In this document: in pieces, positions 35,302 through 46,859 of the stretch
Layout of the letters: each line of letters begins with the position of its first letter
Numbering within the stretch: the first letter of the stretch is position 1
Origin: Atkinsonella hypoxylon
Lineage: Eukaryota; Ascomycota; Sordariomycetes; Hypocreales; Clavicipitaceae
Direction of reading: 5' to 3'
DNA: 64,000 nucleotides
Assembly (NCBI GenBank): GCA_000729835.1
Contig: JFHB01000124.1
Location: 1-64,000 of the forward strand
Translations under genes and position numbers: made by a program
Notes under the pieces: model-generated
The model's database searches: none
Told to the model about the DNA's origin: nothing
What the model saw: the letters and a program-made list of their open reading frames with translations, nothing else

Positions 35302-37175
35302 TCAAGACATCAAATCCTCCAGAATAGCCTCCAATTCCTCCTTTTGAAAAGGCACGCTCAGCAGCTCTGTGCCAAGGGCATCCTTACGACTTGTTATCAT
35401 TTGATGGTCGTGGAATCTAAGAATGTCAGCTGGGTCTGATGTTTTCAACCTGTGGCAAGAAGAAATATCCGGGGGAGGGAGGGAAAAAAAAATTTTAAAG
35501 GAAGAAAAGAAAAAAAAAAAAGAGAGAGAGAGATAAAAGGGCTAGAAAGCGATACATACTCCTTCAGTAACGTCCGAAAAGCCATCTCCGAGCTACATAT
35601 GAATTCCTCCACCGCCTTATTATACACGATTCTGTACTCCACACCCACAGCTTCGTCGTCCTGCACCCCACCTTCTTCTTCCATAGCAATGAGAATCTCC
35701 CCCACGAGCAACTGGAACAGATTCTTAGCATTCTCCGGCAAACTCTTGAGAACAAAGGTGACGCCCTCTCTGCCATTGACGTGGCGCGCTTTCCGGCCCA
35801 GAAGCTCGTGGACCTCATCTACGACATCGAGTTCCACTGCAAAGGGGGCAAAGGTCGTGCAGTCGTGGAAGACAAAGTTGAAGGCGGAGTGGATGCCAAT
35901 GTCCCAGAGGAGCGAGAAGTCAGGGGTGTCGGCGGAGCAGACGAGGTTGATTTGGGGGTGGGAGGCTAGTCGGGAGAGGATGGACTGCGTGCCTGTCTTG
36001 CGGAGGGGTGGAGCGTCAATGGAGTTGACGATGATGGTGAGGACGAGGGAGACGGTGGAGAGGTGGGTGAGGATGCTGGAGAGCATGGCCGTCGGGGAGG
36101 AAGCGGGCGGTTTGAGGTACGGGTCGATGGCGGAGCTGAGGCAGGTTAGGACCTCGCGGAGGGTGATGGTGTGCGTGTAGCCGTTGACGATGATGGTCTT
36201 GCGGGTGTTGTGCGACTCTGCTTTGTGTGTGCCGTGTACGTGCTTGGCGAACTTGTGGAGGAGTCTTCTCTTGGAGCCGAAGCCGTACAGACAGATGCTG
36301 TAGCCCTGGGACAGTTCGAATGTCCATTGTGGGAACAGCTCGGCGTGCAAATTCTCTAAATTCTCCTTGTCTTCGCCGTGCGGGTCGACGTGCTTGTCCA
36401 GGATAGAGAAGTACTCGTCATGCGTAAGCATGGCCAGGGACGCAAGCGTGTTGTCCGAAGTCTTGGGTCTCCCAGGCTTGTTATGAGTGAAGTACAGTTC
36501 ATGAGGAGGCAAGTCGCGCGGCGGCGTCGGTGACTTCCGTTTGGCTCGTGCCCTCTTACGACCGGTTTTCGACGGAGTAGCGTCTCCCTCTTGAGCGGTA
36601 GCCGTAGCATCTCCCTCATGAAGACTCGGCACGCAAAGGTCCTGATCATCATCTCCGTCCTCGCCATCACTATCTTCGTAAATCTCCCGCACGAGGACCT
36701 CGTCATCCTCGTCGTCGTCGTCGCTATCGCGGCCTCCAACAATATGCTCTATCAAGACCCGGGCGCTCTTCTTGCGCGCTGAACGATCTGCTGCCAGCCT
36801 CCTGGGCGTAGTGGACCCTGTCTCATGGTTCTTGACAGGCGTAGCGAAGATGGTCTTGGTCGGTGTTTTGGACGGCGTGCTGGTTTGCGACGGGACCTTG
36901 GGCGGACGGCCTCTGCGACGAGGCGTAGTGGCTTTCGTGGGCGTGGCGGCTGCGGAAATGATTTGTTCGTCATTGTCCTCTGTTTCGGTGTCCTCTGCCA
37001 TGGATAGCGCCACGGGTGTATCGTGGACCGCGGAACTGCGTCGCCGCTTGGTTGGTGTTGCTTCCGGATGGGAGGCTTCGGCTGCTCGTCTTCGCAACGA
37101 CCCTGCTCGGGTAGCAGCGGGAGCTGGTGGCGAGTCCACGGTCGGGGCCTTTTTCGGGGACTTTTTCGGGGACAT
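35302..37175 (-). CDS. ORC2: origin recognition complex subunit 2
   Basis: Exons 35560-37175 and 35302-35416 (intron 35417-35559, GTATGT...TTAG, phase 2) give 576 aa. The ATG at 37175 starts MSPKKSPKKAP; the frame above it has no ATG. The N-terminal 230 residues are basic and disordered, with several TPxK/TP sites of CDK type and an AT-hook-like RRRGRPPK. The ORC2 domain follows: PQWTFELSQGYSICLYGFGSKRRLL, IIVNGY, NLVCSADTPDFSLLWD, FHDCTTF. It continues across the intron into the final KDALGTELLSVPFQKEELEAILEDLM. The protein is a core subunit of the six-protein complex that marks DNA replication origins. The intron contains an A/T-rich purine tract, read in the unspliced frame as a false hydrophobic tail. 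An MCB-like box lies in its promoter. Confidence 0.95.
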
Positions 37176-37378
37176 GATGGTGTTTGGTCTGGGTGTCCCG
37201 CTGCCCAGGGGTGCCCGCAAGTCTGTCGCGGTGGTGACAATTCGAGCAAAGTATTTGGACAAGGTGTTGGACGACGTTTGGTTCTGATGGATACGACGAC
37301 GTCAGATACATGAATGGGTGGGACCAGCAGCCATTAGTTGAGCCCGCGAGTGCATCTCTGAATTGGCACCGCGTCGCG

Positions 37379-37384
37379 ACGCGT
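37379..37384. promoter_or_regulatory. ACGCGT (MCB-like) box between ORC2 and GEP4
   Basis: ACGCGT lies 204 bp upstream of the ORC2 start, inside GCGACGCGTCGC in the 529-bp region shared with the divergent gene. In yeasts this MluI cell-cycle box binds MBF and drives G1/S transcription of replication genes. Only one exact copy is seen, so its use here is inferred. Confidence 0.4.
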
Positions 37385-37704
37385 CGCTTAAAAAGTTAAT
37401 CGGTTTCTGGATCAGCTCCATGCGCCGAGAGCTATAGTGGGGCCGGGAGAATTAAGTCTGCATGTGAGTGGTCAGTGCTACTTTGTAGTCAGTGCAGGTG
37501 CGTACTGTGCGTACTGTGCACACTGTGCAAGCATCAGACATCAGGGTCCAAGTCAACTTGCCTGACCCCTTGAATTTCTGTGTCAAGTCTTTGCCCTGCG
37601 TCGCATCATACCAGTCTGGATTTAAAGCACGCGCATACTGTACTCTCGTCAGTGGTTATCATAAATAGCGAGCATTGGGCCGTTTCAGGGGACCTGCGGC
37701 AAAT

Positions 37705-38473
37705 ATGAATCTCAATCTCTCCGCCTCCCTCCATGCCACAAAGCTCTTCTTTAAGCCCAACCTATGCTTACCTCACTACATGGTATCGACCTTCAATGAT
37801 CTGCCTATCCCGCTCGATAAGGGTCTGCACAAGATTGGTCTGAAGCCCGACATTAGAGCCGTAGTCTTGGATAAGGATGACTGCTTCGCCTATCCTGACG
37901 CCAGAGAAGTCTACGAGCCCTATCAAGTATGCTGCACTAGCGCCACTGCCCTCTTTTCTTGTTGCTGACCCGTTGAGTGTAGAAGCACTTCAACGACTTG
38001 AAGCAAGCATATCCAGGCCGGAGGCTACTGGTTGTATCCAATACGTCTGGTGCCACCAGTTGGGATAAAGACCTAAAGCAAGCTGTTGCGGTGGAAAAGA
38101 GCACTGGCGTTCACGTACTACCGCATTCTGTGAAGAAGCCAGGCTGTGGCCCAGAAATCATGGCTTATTTCAAGCAACATCCCGAGACGGGTGTGACAGA
38201 CCCATCTCACGTTGCTGTCGTGGGTGACAGACTGACAACAGACATGATGCTGGCCAACATGATGGGTGGCTGGGGCTTCTGGATTAAGGACGGCGTGGTT
38301 CCAATTCAACAAAAGAGCATTGTAAGTTTCACTCGGAATTTTTTTTTCCTGGGCTCTCTTTTCCGAGAAGTATGTATACTAATCTTGATGCCGTGCAGTT
38401 CTCCAAAATGGAGCGCAACTTGTCCCGATTCCTGCAAGCAAGAGGAATTCAGCCACCACTGCCTCGAGTTTGA
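37705..38473 (+). CDS. GEP4: phosphatidylglycerophosphate phosphatase, mitochondrial
   Basis: Exons 37705-37926, 37983-38321 and 38399-38473 (phase 0 throughout) encode 211 aa. Gep4 removes phosphate from phosphatidylglycerophosphate in the mitochondrial inner membrane matrix face, the step before cardiolipin. Visible: IRAVVLDKDDCFAYPDA (HAD motif I; the second Asp of DxD is in DKDD), KHFNDLKQAYPGRRLLVVSNTSG (motif II), HSVKKPGCGPEIMAYF (motif III Lys) and VAVVGDRLTTDMMLANMMG (motif IV). The short third exon ends PPLPRV. The N-terminal stretch, MNLNLSASLHATKLFFKPNLCLPHYMVSTF, is family-typical. Divergent from ORC2 and convergent with the IFI6-like gene, 89 bp away. Confidence 0.95.
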
Positions 38474-38562
38474 AAAGACTCTGGAGTACAGTCCCAAAAG
38501 AAAAAGAGAGAAATTTGTGGTAGCATTACACACATGTGTCGCCAACGACCAAAATTACGCGC

Positions 38563-38884
38563 CTACAAGCCCCAGCCAGTACGGAGTATAATTGTGATTA
38601 TTGCGATTATTGCGGCCAGGACGGCCCCAACTGGCGTCAATGTCCCAAGCATACCCATGCTGGTCAGTATCGCAAATATGCCGCCTGCTGGTGTGAAGCC
38701 TCCATACATGAAAGACTGAAAGGCTGCAGCAGGTGATCCTTGTTGCACGTTAGCTGTTACACTTCGAGCCACCGGTGCACATGGCCATACCTGCGACAAT
38801 GCCAAGAGGCCCGAAGCCCAGAAGGAAATTGAGAATGCACATGGCGGTGAAAAAAATTGCCCATGAGATGATGCCGGCTCTCAT
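38563..38884 (-). CDS. IFI6/IFI27-like small membrane protein (5' part uncertain)
   Basis: Exons 38791-38884 and 38563-38738 (intron 38739-38790, GTATGG, branch GCTAAC, ...AAG, phase 1) encode 89 aa if the ATG at 38884 is used. The sequence GFGPLGIVAG|SPAAAFQSFMYGG followed by FTPAGGIFAILTSMGMLG fits the Ifi-6-16 family (PF06140), best known from interferon-induced mitochondrial/ER proteins of animals and also found in fungi. Two or three hydrophobic helices are present. Upstream, a further coding-like exon (38951 to about 39098, ending KFEYIKALVLDKNFQK) splices in phase onto this one through GTGAGT...CCAG. It has no ATG and is preceded by a TAA, so the gene may start further 5' or be damaged. 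Function unknown in fungi. Confidence 0.7.
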
Positions 38885-38950
38885 ATCTGGATCTCCAGTT
38901 ATCTCAATTATTCAGGGACAAATATAACAAGTGGCCTTGCTTTGACTCAC

Positions 38951-39850
38951 GCTTTTGGAAATTCTTGTCCAGTACTAGGGCCTTAATATACTCAAACTTT
39001 TGGCAGATCCATGGCAGAAAATATGGTTTTTGGGCGCATGCGGATGCCAACCGACTTGCGCAGACTTTGATGGAGGCTGCGATGATGGGTGGAATAGTGC
39101 CTTTTTATACGCTGGACCGGGGCCTCATGAAGCGATCTGTTTACCACACGTTTTGCCAGCTCAGAAGAGATTCACTGCTTTAAATTACACTGACAATCAA
39201 ACGCGATATGTGGAGCTTTAACTTTGCCAGGGTCTGCTTTGGCTTCCAAGGTGAGAGCCAAGTGAGAATGCGCCGTGCCGGCCCATTTGCAACGTTGAGG
39301 TAGCAACACCGTTTGATCGTGTCCCCGAAAGCCTCTCTCCACTAGACTTGAGAATTAAGAAATTCGCAAACAATGTTCAGCGTTCTCGGTGACTCCTTGA
39401 CCTCGAAGAAGAAGATGTGAAATGAGTCCCCGTTCCTCGAAGGGTTCACCGTACGTTCCAAGGCGATGAATTTCACGTTTACAGCTTGCTGTACGTAGAT
39501 GGCGTCATGAAGCACGTTTTCTACTTGAACCATAGACTGACTTTACTTGCTGCAAGGCGCCATTGAAGAGGTCCAAGTTGGCGTCCTGCCTCCGGCGTGT
39601 CTCTGATGCGACTAAACGTCAATAGGCACATGCCAGACACCGAAAGAATAATTACAGCTCTCGGAGAAGCCCCGGTATCGGCATAGAAATCTCGCCCGAG
39701 GTGAGATGAGGGATGTCGTCAAGCAGAATCTGGCGACCGGACCGAGCAGGCGGTGGCACCCGGCAGAAATATTTCCTCCATCGCGCCAGGAGCTTAAGGT
39801 CCAATCTAGCATCCACAAAGGGATAGATATCCTTCAACCCTTCGCGCAAA
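38951..39850 (-). pseudogene. coding-like fragments upstream of the IFI6-like gene
   Basis: Three minus-strand stretches read like protein but cannot be joined cleanly: LKDIYPFVDARLDLKLLARWRKYFC (about 39760-39840), an ENVLHDAIYVQQAVNVKFIALER...FHIFFFEVKE...LNIVCEFLN segment (39342-39520), and KFEYIKALVLDK (about 38955-39005). A TAG after CEFLNSQV could be a CAG to TAG change, since the frame stays open for about 53 codons after it. Frame changes separate the pieces. They may be 5' exons of the IFI6-like gene with splice sites I missed, or relics of it. TIM22 occupies the opposite strand just beyond. Confidence 0.35.
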
Positions 39851-39901
39851 AGTTGGTCTTCACCATAAAGTCAGCCCAAAGCCCACGGAAGCACAGAAAC
39901 A

Positions 39902-40558
39902 ATGAATTTCCCCAGACCGGGCGCCGGTGCCGCACCCACGCCCGCCCCCGGCAGCGCTCAAGATCCCAACGTCAAAGCCGTACGTCATGCGCCAAGTGAT
40001 TGATATTCACGCACGTAAAAGCCAAAAGCTAACTAACTCCTCCCCAGGTCCAAACCGCCATGGAATCATGTTTTGGAAAATCCGTCATGTCGGGCGTGAT
40101 GGGCTTCGGCATGGGCGGTCTATTCGGCATGTTCATGGCCTCGGTATGATGCATCACCATATCAAGTATCCAGATTGACAGAATCATCCCTATTAACAGC
40201 AACCCAGATGTCCTACGACACCCCCTTTGGAAGCCCCGTCACCAACAGCGCCGGCCAAAGCATCTCCTCCCTCCCTCTCCGCCAACAACTCAAGGTCGGC
40301 TTCAAAGACATGGGCACGCGCTCGTACTCGATGGCCAAGAACTTTGGCAAAGTGGGCGCGCTCTTCTCCGGAATTGAATGCGGCATCGAGGGCCTGCGGG
40401 CCAAGAACGATCTTGCGAACGGCGTGGCGGCGGGTTGTCTGACGGGTGGTATCCTGGCTAAGAATGCGGGACCGCAGGCCATGGCGGGCGGATGCGTGGC
40501 CTTTGCGGCCTTCAGCGCGGCGATCGATGCGTGGATGAGGCAGCCCAAGGATGAATAG
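39902..40558 (+). CDS. TIM22: mitochondrial import inner membrane translocase subunit Tim22
   Basis: Exons 39902-39979, 40048-40143 and 40208-40558 (introns of 68 and 64 nt, phase 0) give 174 aa. Tim22 is the channel of the TIM22 complex that inserts carrier proteins into the inner membrane. Features: [26 protein letters not shown] (helix 1), then a loop with [59 protein letters not shown], the Tim17/22/23 signature, and [17 protein letters not shown]. An Ala/Pro-rich N-terminus precedes it. Length is close to the usual 170-190. Convergent with the GH16 gene. Confidence 0.96.
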
Positions 40559-40966
40559 AGCCGCAGCGTTATGGAATGATGACATGTACAATTTGACGCG
40601 GACTTTGTCACATGGCGTTTGGGTCTGGTTTTGTCGGTTTGTTAAAGACGTTGCATAGACATGGCGTTATAGTTGGAGATTGTTTTTTTTTTTTTTCACT
40701 CCGCTAACTATCCTTGTTCCAACTGGGGACATTCTTCGCTGGCTATACCAAGGGTGCCTGTTGTGGCCGGTTTGTATTAGAACGTGCAGAATGCACTTAC
40801 GGAATATAGAGCAAGATATTGCATCACTTGACGTGGTTGGCACTTGGTCTACGCAAAATTCATTCCATTCTTGCTCAGCTAGTATTGAATAGTACTCATA
40901 CATTTCTCGTACGCCCCATACAGTAAGTGATTATATTCCCCCATTGCCCATGAGTCGCTTAGTTTC

Positions 40967-42395
40967 TTAGACAGGCTGGTAGACTTCGAAAGTCCCAAAC
41001 TCCCAAAATGCAGTCTTGAACGAATCGGGTTGGTTAGCCACGAGATCGGTGCAATTGCTCGGGCCTGAGAAACAATTAGCTTTCTATTTGGCAGAAAAGG
41101 AAGATGAAACAAAAAAAAACCCAACGGCAAACAAACAAAGAGCTTACATCCAGACTTATCCCAGCTACCATATACCAAATCGCCACACAGATCGATATTC
41201 ACAATAATAGAATTGTTCTTGAAATGCGAACCAATGTCACAGTCCGTGCTGGGGAAATCGGCGGCGGCAGTCCCCCATCCGGCAGGGTTAGGTTTCTTGC
41301 TAGTGATGTCGGCAGGGATGGCATCCCTGGCAAACTGCCACATGCGAATGCCGGCGGCGCGCCACTCCACGGCCATGATGCTCCCGCCGGCGGAGTTGAG
41401 GGCAGCGCCAAAGGTAGAAGCGGGCTCCTGGACGCCGCAGCCCGCGTTCTTGTTGACGCTGTAGTCGCAGTTGTCTTGGCCCGCGACACCGGTCTCCTTG
41501 CGCTTGACGTCCATGGAGCAACCGCCGGTGGTGTGCAGGGTCATGGCGTTTCCCGCGGTGCCCTGGTTGATGGATTCCATGACGTCGATCTCGCCGTGCT
41601 GCGGCCAGTGGAAGGAGTCGGTGAGCCAGAGGGCTGGCCAGGCGCCGCAGGCATAGGGGGTGTGCTTGACGTCGAAGACGAAGAGGCCGCCGTTGTACGT
41701 CTTCTTGGATTCGATGCGCACGGAGAAGCGGCCGGTGGAGGCGTTGGGGACACTGTTTGGGCCGACGGCCGTGTCGACGCGGAGAACGGCTGTGCTGGGG
41801 GTTGCGTAGGTGAGGTTCTGGTCAGGGACTTAGTCTTTATGTTTCTTTTTCTTTTTCTTTTTTCCTTCCGTCGATGAGCTCCGGCAGCGGTGTACTTACG
41901 CGGCTGACGGCCTCTACTTGAGGCACGTAGTGGACGAAACCCTGTGCTGGATCCAGTTAGCATGTTAGAAAATGGATACGTAGATACGAGAAGTGTGTTA
42001 CCTGGGTCGTAGCCAGTTCTGTAGTTGAACTGGTCAAAGAAGTTCTCGCCGGAATCTAAACCTCTGTGTTAATATGACGTCGGACATTCATGGCTAGTTT
42101 TGAGAAAAAAAAACTCACATGTATCTTGTAGGCCATATGTCACAGGCGAATAATCAGGATACGCACTCTTCTTCCTGCTCAGCGCAACAGCGACAGCAAC
42201 GATGACGACGACGACGATGACAGCGACGGCCACGACGGCAATCCAGATCTTGCGCGTCCAGTACCGCGGATTCCACCATGGTCGGCTCGTCGTCACGCGT
42301 TGGCCACGGCCTCTGTTCATCTCATGCCGCATGTCATCGAACGGCGGGGCTATGTCCCCGGACTCAATCCTCTCGTGATACCTTGGGAAACCCAT
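40967..42395 (-). CDS. membrane-anchored GH16 endo-beta-1,3(4)-glucanase-like
   Basis: Five exons: 42119-42395, 42002-42055, 41900-41946, 41148-41817 and 40967-41064, 381 aa. All introns are GT-AG and phases agree. An N-terminal cytosolic segment of about 50 residues is followed by one hydrophobic helix (about 52-72), giving a type II signal anchor instead of a cleaved signal. The catalytic domain has HGEIDVMES (the ExDxxE motif; Glu202 nucleophile, Asp204, Glu207 acid/base), ACGAWPALWLTD, NAGCGVQEPASTFG and NIDLCGDLVYGSWDKSGC. The sequence ends FGTFEVYQPV. Enzymes of this type hydrolyse beta-1,3/1,4-glucans and in fungi act in cell-wall remodelling. The leader holds a (TATG)n array. Confidence 0.93.
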
Positions 42396-44852
42396 TGTTG
42401 CGAAGGGAAGGGAGGGATCGTCGCGGATAGTTCTTCGCCGTCAATGTATGTATGTATGTATGTATGTATGCAGGAGATGGTGAGTAGTAGTGATCCAAGC
42501 TGCTACGATGGCGTACGGTGCAGAGGGCACACTTATTGAACGAGCGACTGAGGTGAAATCTAGCCCTTTCCGAAACTTTTCTTCGTCTTCCCCTTTGTTC
42601 GGCTGTAGATGGACGTGAGGAGAGATGAAGGATGCTTGGGAAAATTCACAAGCGTCGGGTTGCCACATTCTTGCTTTGCATCAAGGGAAGACGCCAACTG
42701 TGCTCCGGCTTTTTTTTTTTTTTTTTTTTTTTTTTGTTCAAAAAATCCACACACACTATCCGCAGTTCAGACCCTGTTTTGGCTTGGATGGATGGAATGA
42801 AGAGAGCACTCGAGGCACACTCGAGGCACTTGGTGCCGAGCATGTGTCGCAGCGCGTCACCATCATCAGGCTCGAGGTATGCCGTGCACACTTGGTAGGT
42901 AGGGTACATACCAGTACTTCCGCCAGATGAACCACCGTTTCCACTCTTTTCTCCCTTGATGGTGCCGGAGGTATAGTGCCGGTGAATGATGGCTCGCTCG
43001 AGCGCTCATTGGTGTCGACGACATGACTTGGCCGGTTCGGCGGCATAAACTGGAGTCAAATGGGCCGCGAGGAACGAGCGAACAGGCGGCAAGGTGTTGG
43101 TTGACAGATTAATCCGGCATCCGACTCTCGCTCCCATGTGCTGCGGGTTTTCGGATTAAAACTGTCACTCGCGTGGGCGGGAACAACGGCACAGCATCTC
43201 CATCTCCAGCTCCATCTCCTCCGCATCTGCATCTGCGCCTCAGGAACATCCATCCATGTCTCACTTCCTAATTCTGTCCCTGACACCTGTCCTGTCCTGC
43301 CCCCTTGCAGCTTTAATCAATGTCACAGCCTCGCTTTGCAGCAGCCTTTGTACGCTAACCTGTTCCTTGCACGATCCCACTCAACCCTTGCCTGGGCAAG
43401 GATGTGCTGCCCAGTTAGTTCTTTGACATCTCGCCCGAACCCACTGGACTCGTATCTTCTTCAGACTCAAGAAGCTGACGGCCTACTTTCTAGATGTTCC
43501 AACCATAAGCCCTAGTTCACCTCCCTTCTCCGTCGCGGAACGAGGCAACTATAGGTTTGGAACCGCGGTTCATATGCTCCATATATGCACACTTCTTCGG
43601 TAGATCCTAATCCAGATTTATCGACGAGCCGGACTCATAGCGGGGTATCCATCCATCCATCATCCTATATCTGTATCTATATTAAGCAGTTTCGCTCCGT
43701 CCTCCCTGTCGATTACTGGGCTCGAGCCACACTACTATTCGCATTACAATTGCCGACATCCAACTCGCCATTCTTTTCAACGCTCTCAAAGGGTCTTGCG
43801 GAAGGCGCTCCCAGTTTCTGTTCTAAAATAGTTTTCCACCGTAAATACCACTGATTTGGGAAATACGAATGAGTCCAAGTTCTCATGGCGTCTAGGGACG
43901 TCAATGTGGCTGGGGTCCATAATGCAAGGCCGACGGCAGCAAAACTTCTGGATCGGCAAAGGTGATGCTGGTCATCTCAGGAGTAGGAGCGAAGTCTGAG
44001 ATCTAGAAGTCTTTAGTGAGTACATTTGGAAAGGTTGCGAATGGCAATCAGTTCTTGTTGCTCCACAAGGGCAACCATCGGTCTACAACGTTAGGGAATC
44101 CTCCCTTCTGCATTTGCCGCTGAGGCCTAAAAATGCGATTTCCCCCCCAATTGGAGTGCCCTTTCTACACAACCCCCGGTCGCTATTAATGATTGAATGG
44201 CTCATCAGTGAGGCGTCCGGACTTGAGGTGGGCGAGTGCTAGGCTCCAAGTATACCGGCTTAGGAGTACTCCGTAGCTCTAGATACGCTGCTAGACGAGC
44301 AGGCTGAAAAAAAAAAAAAGCAACTAGTGGTGTGTCGCGCGATATAGGGGATCTGACCGAACATTTAGTGTCTGGTGGCGTGGCCAGGTCTGGGCTCATC
44401 AGTAAGAAGATGCTGTTACGTTCAATTAATTGTATGCAAACTCTGAAAATGAAATGTGGAGAAATACAACTCCATACTCTACCACCCCGCACTGTTCTAA
44501 ACGCTCGTCTAGGCATCAGAAAATAAAGCAACCGTCACTATACGTCTGCTTGCAGGTAGCCTCTCGGCTTTTGTTTGCACAACGTTGTTTGTTGTGACAA
44601 GAAAGTGAGGCAAGAGTCAAGGCCTCGGGCCATGCAGGCAGTTCTTTGCGTTCAAGGGCCTTCAATTCCCCAGGGGACAAATCAACCCATCCTCGCAACT
44701 CCTGCACCTAAAGAAAATAAGTTTTATGATTGAGGCAATATTTTTGTATACATCAAGATCTAATCACATCCGTTGTACGCCAAGGACTTCATCGCAAAAG
44801 ATACAAGACACCATCTTTACAACATGATGCCTCGAAACAGGCTACGATCAAA
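42396..44852. other. gene-poor stretch
   Basis: Nothing coding could be supported. It holds a TATG tetranucleotide array (about 42444-42471), a long T run (about 42712-42735), a GGAGTACTCC/TACTCCGTA palindrome near 44265, and short open frames without motifs. Confidence 0.5.
42444..42471 (+). repeat. (TATG)n microsatellite
   Basis: About six tandem TATG units in the leader of the GH16 gene. Confidence 0.85.
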
Positions 44853-45530
44853 ATGACAACCATCCCGAGTGATCTATGCCCCTCGGAACTACCCAAACCC
44901 GACGTCAGAGTTAAGATGACAAGTTCAGACCATGTCAAGTGGTTGGCTTCGGTCATATCTTCCGCCAAGCGGCACCTCTCATCTATCCGCTTAGCCGTAG
45001 CCAAGAAACAACAGCAACTGGAGCTCTCAAGGCTGAAGCTAGACGCACTAGCTTGCGGGGCCAAAGAAATGGACGAGACAATAAGAACATTCATACAGCA
45101 CCTCGATCATATCTCGAGCAAGGGCGAAACCGAACCTGCTCCTCAACCTCACCAGGCGATGCCTAACGAGTATCTTTGCCTTTCGAATGCTCGACTTGTA
45201 GAACAGATTGAACTATGCGAAAAGATCTTGCTGAACTGCAAACGGTTTCACAGAAGACGCTATTTGGACATGGAGGAGTCCATTGCCGCGATCGACTACC
45301 TCGAGAGGCGACATACCATCCTTATGAAACAGGTTTCCCGGGCAGAAAGGGCCCTGAAGGACCTGGACGAAGCGTCTCGTGTAGCTCGTGAACTCCGAAT
45401 GAACGCTCGAGCACAAGCGAATGTGCTGATGGTGCAGCTGTCGAAGACGACGCAGGTTCCGCTCTCTGATGAGACTCCGATAGAACAGATGGACCAGTCT
45501 TTGCTTATTCGAGAGCCAAGTCCCCGGTGA
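44853..45530 (+). CDS. uncharacterised coiled-coil protein
   Basis: One open frame of 225 aa from the ATG at 44853. The upstream part of the frame has no ATG. I do not recognise the family. The sequence is rich in Lys, Arg, Glu and Leu with heptad-like stretches (AKKQQQLELSRLKLDALA; ERRHTILMKQVSRAERALKDLDEA), pointing to two or three coiled-coil helices, and a short Pro/Gln-rich linker at about 95-103. No signal peptide or membrane helix. Composition and codon use look coding throughout. The short Ser/Pro-rich end (REPSPR) is unremarkable. Confidence 0.6.
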   Translation: MTTIPSDLCPSELPKPDVRVKMTSSDHVKWLASVISSAKRHLSSIRLAVAKKQQQLELSRLKLDALACGAKEMDETIRTFIQHLDHISSKGETEPAPQPHQAMPNEYLCLSNARLVEQIELCEKILLNCKRFHRRRYLDMEESIAAIDYLERRHTILMKQVSRAERALKDLDEASRVARELRMNARAQANVLMVQLSKTTQVPLSDETPIEQMDQSLLIREPSPR

Positions 45531-45706
45531 TTGCTGCCACGCGTTCAGCAAAACACAGTCCATGCACTAGAGTAGGAAGCAACCGGGAAACAAGTCGCGA
45601 TAGCTAGACTCAGAAACGCAAGTCCATAAGTATTACGAGATGCAAACTCCATACAATGTCATAAGTCGAACGTCGACTAATCAACCAAGCCACCATCCCG
45701 TCTCCC

Positions 45707-46240
45707 TCACTCCAGCGAAAAAGTCCTCATCACTGCCACAGCACAACACACCCACGCCCCCAAATCCGTCGTCAACAGCCTCGCCATATTCAACCCCAAC
45801 CACCTCTCCTGCGCCTCAACATTCCTATTCCCCGGCTCAGCGCGCTTCCTCTCCGCCGCCCTGCCGCCCTCGTCATCCATCATGTACTTGATCAGCGGGA
45901 CCACCATAGGCGCATACAGCAAGTGGCCGACCGCGAGGCCCGCCGCCCCCGCGTACCACAAAAGCGAGCCGCGCCTCCGCAGGAAATCTCCGTGCCACGC
46001 GATGGCGCCGACAGAGGCCCATGTCGTCACGCCCAGGAGGGAAATCACCTGCGTCAGGCCCCAGGGGAACATGACGCGCCAGTACGCGGGGAGAAGGGCG
46101 TTGCCGCGATCGCAGAGCTCCGGGTGCGTGAAGTTGCTTAGGAAGAAGTGCTGGTCCCATGCGAAGAGAAGGGAGCATGATGAGGAGACGAAAGGTGCGA
46201 GGAGGAGGACCTTCCTTGTGTCCCAGAAACGCGAGGCCAT
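45707..46240 (-). CDS. small integral membrane protein, possibly DUF1772-like
   Basis: Single exon, 177 aa from the ATG at 46240 (MASRFWDTRKVL). Four hydrophobic segments: KVLLLAPFVSSSCSLLFAW, MFPWGLTQVISLLGVTTWASV, WYAGAAGLAVGHLLYAPMVV, and a C-terminal TDLGAWVCCAVAVM. Spacing and the early LLPAYWRVMFPWG remind me of fungal DUF1772/anthrone-oxygenase-like proteins, but no residue proves it. The upstream T-run (about 46251-46272) lies in the leader. Function unknown. Confidence 0.65.
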   Translation of the reverse strand: MASRFWDTRKVLLLAPFVSSSCSLLFAWDQHFFLSNFTHPELCDRGNALLPAYWRVMFPWGLTQVISLLGVTTWASVGAIAWHGDFLRRRGSLLWYAGAAGLAVGHLLYAPMVVPLIKYMMDDEGGRAAERKRAEPGNRNVEAQERWLGLNMARLLTTDLGAWVCCAVAVMRTFSLE

Positions 46241-46859
46241 GGTTGAGATTTTTTTTTTTTTTTTTTTTTTTTGGGGCGCGCTGGCCTGTCTGGTGAGGAT
46301 GGCCAGTCCAGTGAGTGGATGGGAAGGCGAGCCCCTTGTTTTCCAAAGCAATTTCAAGCAAGGTAGTATATATCTGTCGCGATATTAGTCCACCTTGGCT
46401 TTAGGACGGAAAACTTCAACTCACATTAGCTGGGGTTCTACAGGGTTGAGTTAAGCATTGGCAACTGGAGAGCGATGGGGTTGAGGGCCCAGCCGTTTGA
46501 GGGACCCACGTGGTTTGGACGACGGTTGAGCACCACCGCTTATCGAAACATGTGGATTAATATTAATGCGCGAGTTACAACGTGCAAGTACATGTATATC
46601 TTGATTCGTATCTTGCTGGCATGACAAGAGACATCACTATGCATGTCAAGGCAAGCTATTGTTCGCCGCGAAATACGCCATCCTCGATCAAGCCAAGATC
46701 ACATCCTCAATGCACTACTGCTCGATCAACGAACCAACATCAACTGATATCTACCACCTTTGCGCCATTCGTGCCAGCGACCAGTCAGCCAGCACAGTAC
46801 TGCAACTTTACACAGAAAACGCTTCCCCCAAGCATACCGCAACATCCATTAATGATAGA

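Noticed and set aside
35430..35559. Hydrophobic C-terminal tail of the unspliced ORC2 frame
   Set aside because: It is translated intron: a GTATGT donor and TTAG acceptor restore the conserved ORC2 ending.
41104..41877. 257-codon plus-strand frame rich in Gly, Val and Asp
   Set aside because: It is antisense to the GH16 catalytic exon, whose motifs and splice sites are clear.
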